DNA of 6,772 bases, taken from Alphaproteobacteria bacterium. GTDB taxonomy: Bacteria > Pseudomonadota > Alphaproteobacteria > Micropepsales > Micropepsaceae. Below the pieces are notes generated by a model. It was given only the letters and a program-made list of their open reading frames with translations. It made no database searches and had not been told where the DNA came from. The number at the start of each line of letters is the position of its first letter. The stretch's first letter is position 1. Position numbers and translations under genes: made by a program. Positions 5,671 through 6,772 of the stretch are shown piece by piece. The DNA lies in assembly GCA_003131925.1 (NCBI GenBank), contig PKWC01000225.1, positions 12,035 to 18,806 on the forward strand, read 5' to 3'.

Positions 5671-6772
5671 CTATGCGCTATGCGCGCTGAACCCGCGATG
5701 CGGTTTCCGCCTATTCAGGATCAAATGTTTGGCGCGTTGCGATGACAAACAGTGTAGTTGGTGAAAATCAACTGACCGCCGAAGTCGCCAAACCCTCCGG
5801 CGGGACGAGTTCGAATCCTGTCCAGTGCGCCAGTCCCGTACAGAAGTGAGAACCGGGCTGTCGAAGTCGCCGGACGTGACGGTTGCGGCGATGGCGGCAC
5901 TGGGGCCGGTAATGATGGCCTTTTCGCGGTTCAGTATGATTTCCGAGACAAGCCCGCGCAGATAACGGCGCTTGAGGGGCTTTGGAGCCTCAAGCAGGCG
6001 GCGTTGAAGAGTGGCGGCTAGTGTTTCCGCCTGTTGGTTTGAGAGCGTCTGCCGGAACTCTGGAACGTCCGAATCGATGCGGGAGAGGTGTGCTGCAGCT
6101 TCTCCGCGTTCGCGCTCGACTTGTGCGAGTTGCGCGCGGAAGGATGCGGTGTCGGTAACGGTGCCTTCGCGCAGCGCGCTATAAAGCCGGTCAACCTGTT
6201 GTTCGAGGTTTTTGATGCGCGTGCGCAAGGCACCGCGTCTCTGAATGTTTGCCGATGAATTCGCGCGTTGGTGCTTGCGGGCGTGGGCGAGAAGTTCCGG
6301 CAGGCGTTCGGGGGTTATCAGCTGTCCCGCAAGGGCTGTGAGAACCATGTCGTCCAGCTGGGATTCCCGGATGGCCACGGGATGGGAACAGGCGGCGCTC
6401 CCCTTCAGCCGGTGCGAAGCACAGGCATAGTAGCGGTAACGTCCGCTCTTTCCTGTGCGGACCATGAGCGGCGCGCCGCAGCATTCGCAGCGGACAAGTC
6501 CAGTCAGAAGCACGTCGCTGTTCGAGATTCGAGCGGGCGTCACGTTGGGGCGGCGTTCGGCGAGAAGATTCTGAACGCGCTTGAAGGTTTTCGCAGGAAT
6601 GATTGTAGGGACTTCCTGCGCAACCCATTCGTCTTTGGGCCTTGCGCGTTTGGCGCGGCTGTCGTGCCGGTTGAAGTAGTGCGTGCCGGAATAGGTGTCG
6701 CGGGTCAGGATCGCGTGAACGGCGCTGGTATAGAATAGGCCGCCGGCCCTAAACGTATGGCCGTGGGCGTTC
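5671..6772 (-). CDS. Large serine recombinase, C-terminal part (gene runs off right edge)
   Basis: This is a site-specific DNA recombinase of the large serine type, used by phages, integrative elements and transposons. The reading frame is open to the right edge (first whole codon at 6771), so the catalytic N-terminal resolvase domain lies outside; 366 residues are visible. They begin in the Recombinase domain ('AVHAILTRDTYSGTHYFNR', 'VPTIIPAKTFKRVQNLLAER'). A zinc ribbon follows with Cys at 95, 98, 117 and 128 ('RCECCG' and 'YYACASHRLKGSAAC'), then a coiled-coil stretch ('RTRIKNLEQQVDRLYSALRE'). After 'SVRDWRTGQDSNS' comes a basic tail of about 50 residues that looks unrelated to the family. 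The 'WRTGQDSNS' segment is the complement of a tRNA 3'-end-like sequence, so the tail may be host sequence gained at an attachment site. A GTG at 6543 is internal, not the start. Confidence 0.88.
   Translation of the reverse strand, partial: NAHGHTFRAGGLFYTSAVHAILTRDTYSGTHYFNRHDSRAKRARPKDEWVAQEVPTIIPAKTFKRVQNLLAERRPNVTPARISNSDVLLTGLVRCECCGAPLMVRTGKSGRYRYYACASHRLKGSAACSHPVAIRESQLDDMVLTALAGQLITPERLPELLAHARKHQRANSSANIQRRGALRTRIKNLEQQVDRLYSALREGTVTDTASFRAQLAQVERERGEAAAHLSRIDSDVPEFRQTLSNQQAETLAATLQRRLLEAPKPLKRRYLRGLVSEIILNREKAIITGPSAAIAATVTSGDFDSPVLTSVRDWRTGQDSNSSRRRVWRLRRSVDFHQLHCLSSQRAKHLILNRRKPHRGFSAHSA
5796..5832 (+). other. tRNA 3'-end-like sequence, candidate attachment site
   Basis: On the plus strand, GTTCGAATC (5809-5817) matches the tRNA T-loop consensus GTTCRANYC and is followed at the right distance by a possible acceptor strand CCAGTGC, a G discriminator and CCA (5830-5832). 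The T-stem ACGAG/CCTGT has one A-C mismatch and one G-T pair, and no matching 5' half (acceptor GCACTGG) is found upstream. It is therefore not an intact tRNA. The sequence lies inside the 3' part of the recombinase gene on the opposite strand. A tRNA-derived att site is the simplest reading; the amino acid type cannot be fixed, though the GCGCCA end resembles some tRNA-Arg genes. Confidence 0.35.

Noticed and set aside
6191..6628. Minus-strand frame of 145 codons in the recombinase region
   Set aside because: The adjacent frame carries the Recombinase domain and zinc ribbon without interruption to the edge, so this one is a shadow and there is no frameshift.
1..6772. CRISPR array, rRNA or intact tRNA
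   Set aside because: No regularly spaced repeats, rRNA-like stretches or complete cloverleaf were seen on either strand.

Overview
The window is GC-rich, with codons that mostly end in G or C. It looks like an alphaproteobacterial chromosome segment, probably Hyphomicrobiales (Rhizobiales). The basis is a small heat-shock protein gene joined to a DUF1150 gene, a FixK/FNR-type half-site palindrome, a short PabB fused to PabC, and dispersed C-rich palindromes. The species cannot be named from the sequence alone.

Left part (1-987, minus strand): a C-rich palindromic repeat lies at the edge. Next comes a two-gene heat-shock unit read leftwards, an Hsp20 chaperone followed by a DUF1150 protein, with the stop of the first overlapping the start of the second. 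The Hsp20 leader has a heat-shock-like promoter candidate. Just before the start codon is a hairpin that buries the Shine-Dalgarno sequence and has a bulged G in the anti-SD strand, which resembles a ROSE RNA thermometer.

Centre left (988-2812, plus strand): one gene encodes a natural fusion of aminodeoxychorismate synthase component I (PabB) and aminodeoxychorismate lyase (PabC). It makes p-aminobenzoate for folate and keeps the key residues of both enzymes. A strong imperfect palindrome follows the stop codon.

Centre (2813-3496): a small Cys-rich orphan gene runs on the minus strand, convergent with pabBC and divergent from the next unit. The 285-bp divergent gap holds a near-consensus FNR/FixK box.

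Centre right (3497-5556, plus strand): a DUF3300 gene and a DUF2950 gene form a probable two-gene operon of exported proteins of unknown function, possibly controlled by oxygen through the FNR/FixK box.

Right part (5557-6772): a short gap with an 18-bp-period direct repeat is followed by the C-terminal part of a large serine recombinase on the minus strand. The gene runs off the right edge. Its last coding stretch is complementary to a tRNA 3'-end-like sequence with a GTTCGAATC T-loop and CCA. This suggests the attachment end of an integrated element that extends to the right, out of the window.

No wholly new multi-gene system is evident. The best leads are the ROSE-like leader, the FNR/FixK box ahead of the DUF3300-DUF2950 pair, the Cys-rich orphan, and the tRNA-like att candidate inside the recombinase tail.
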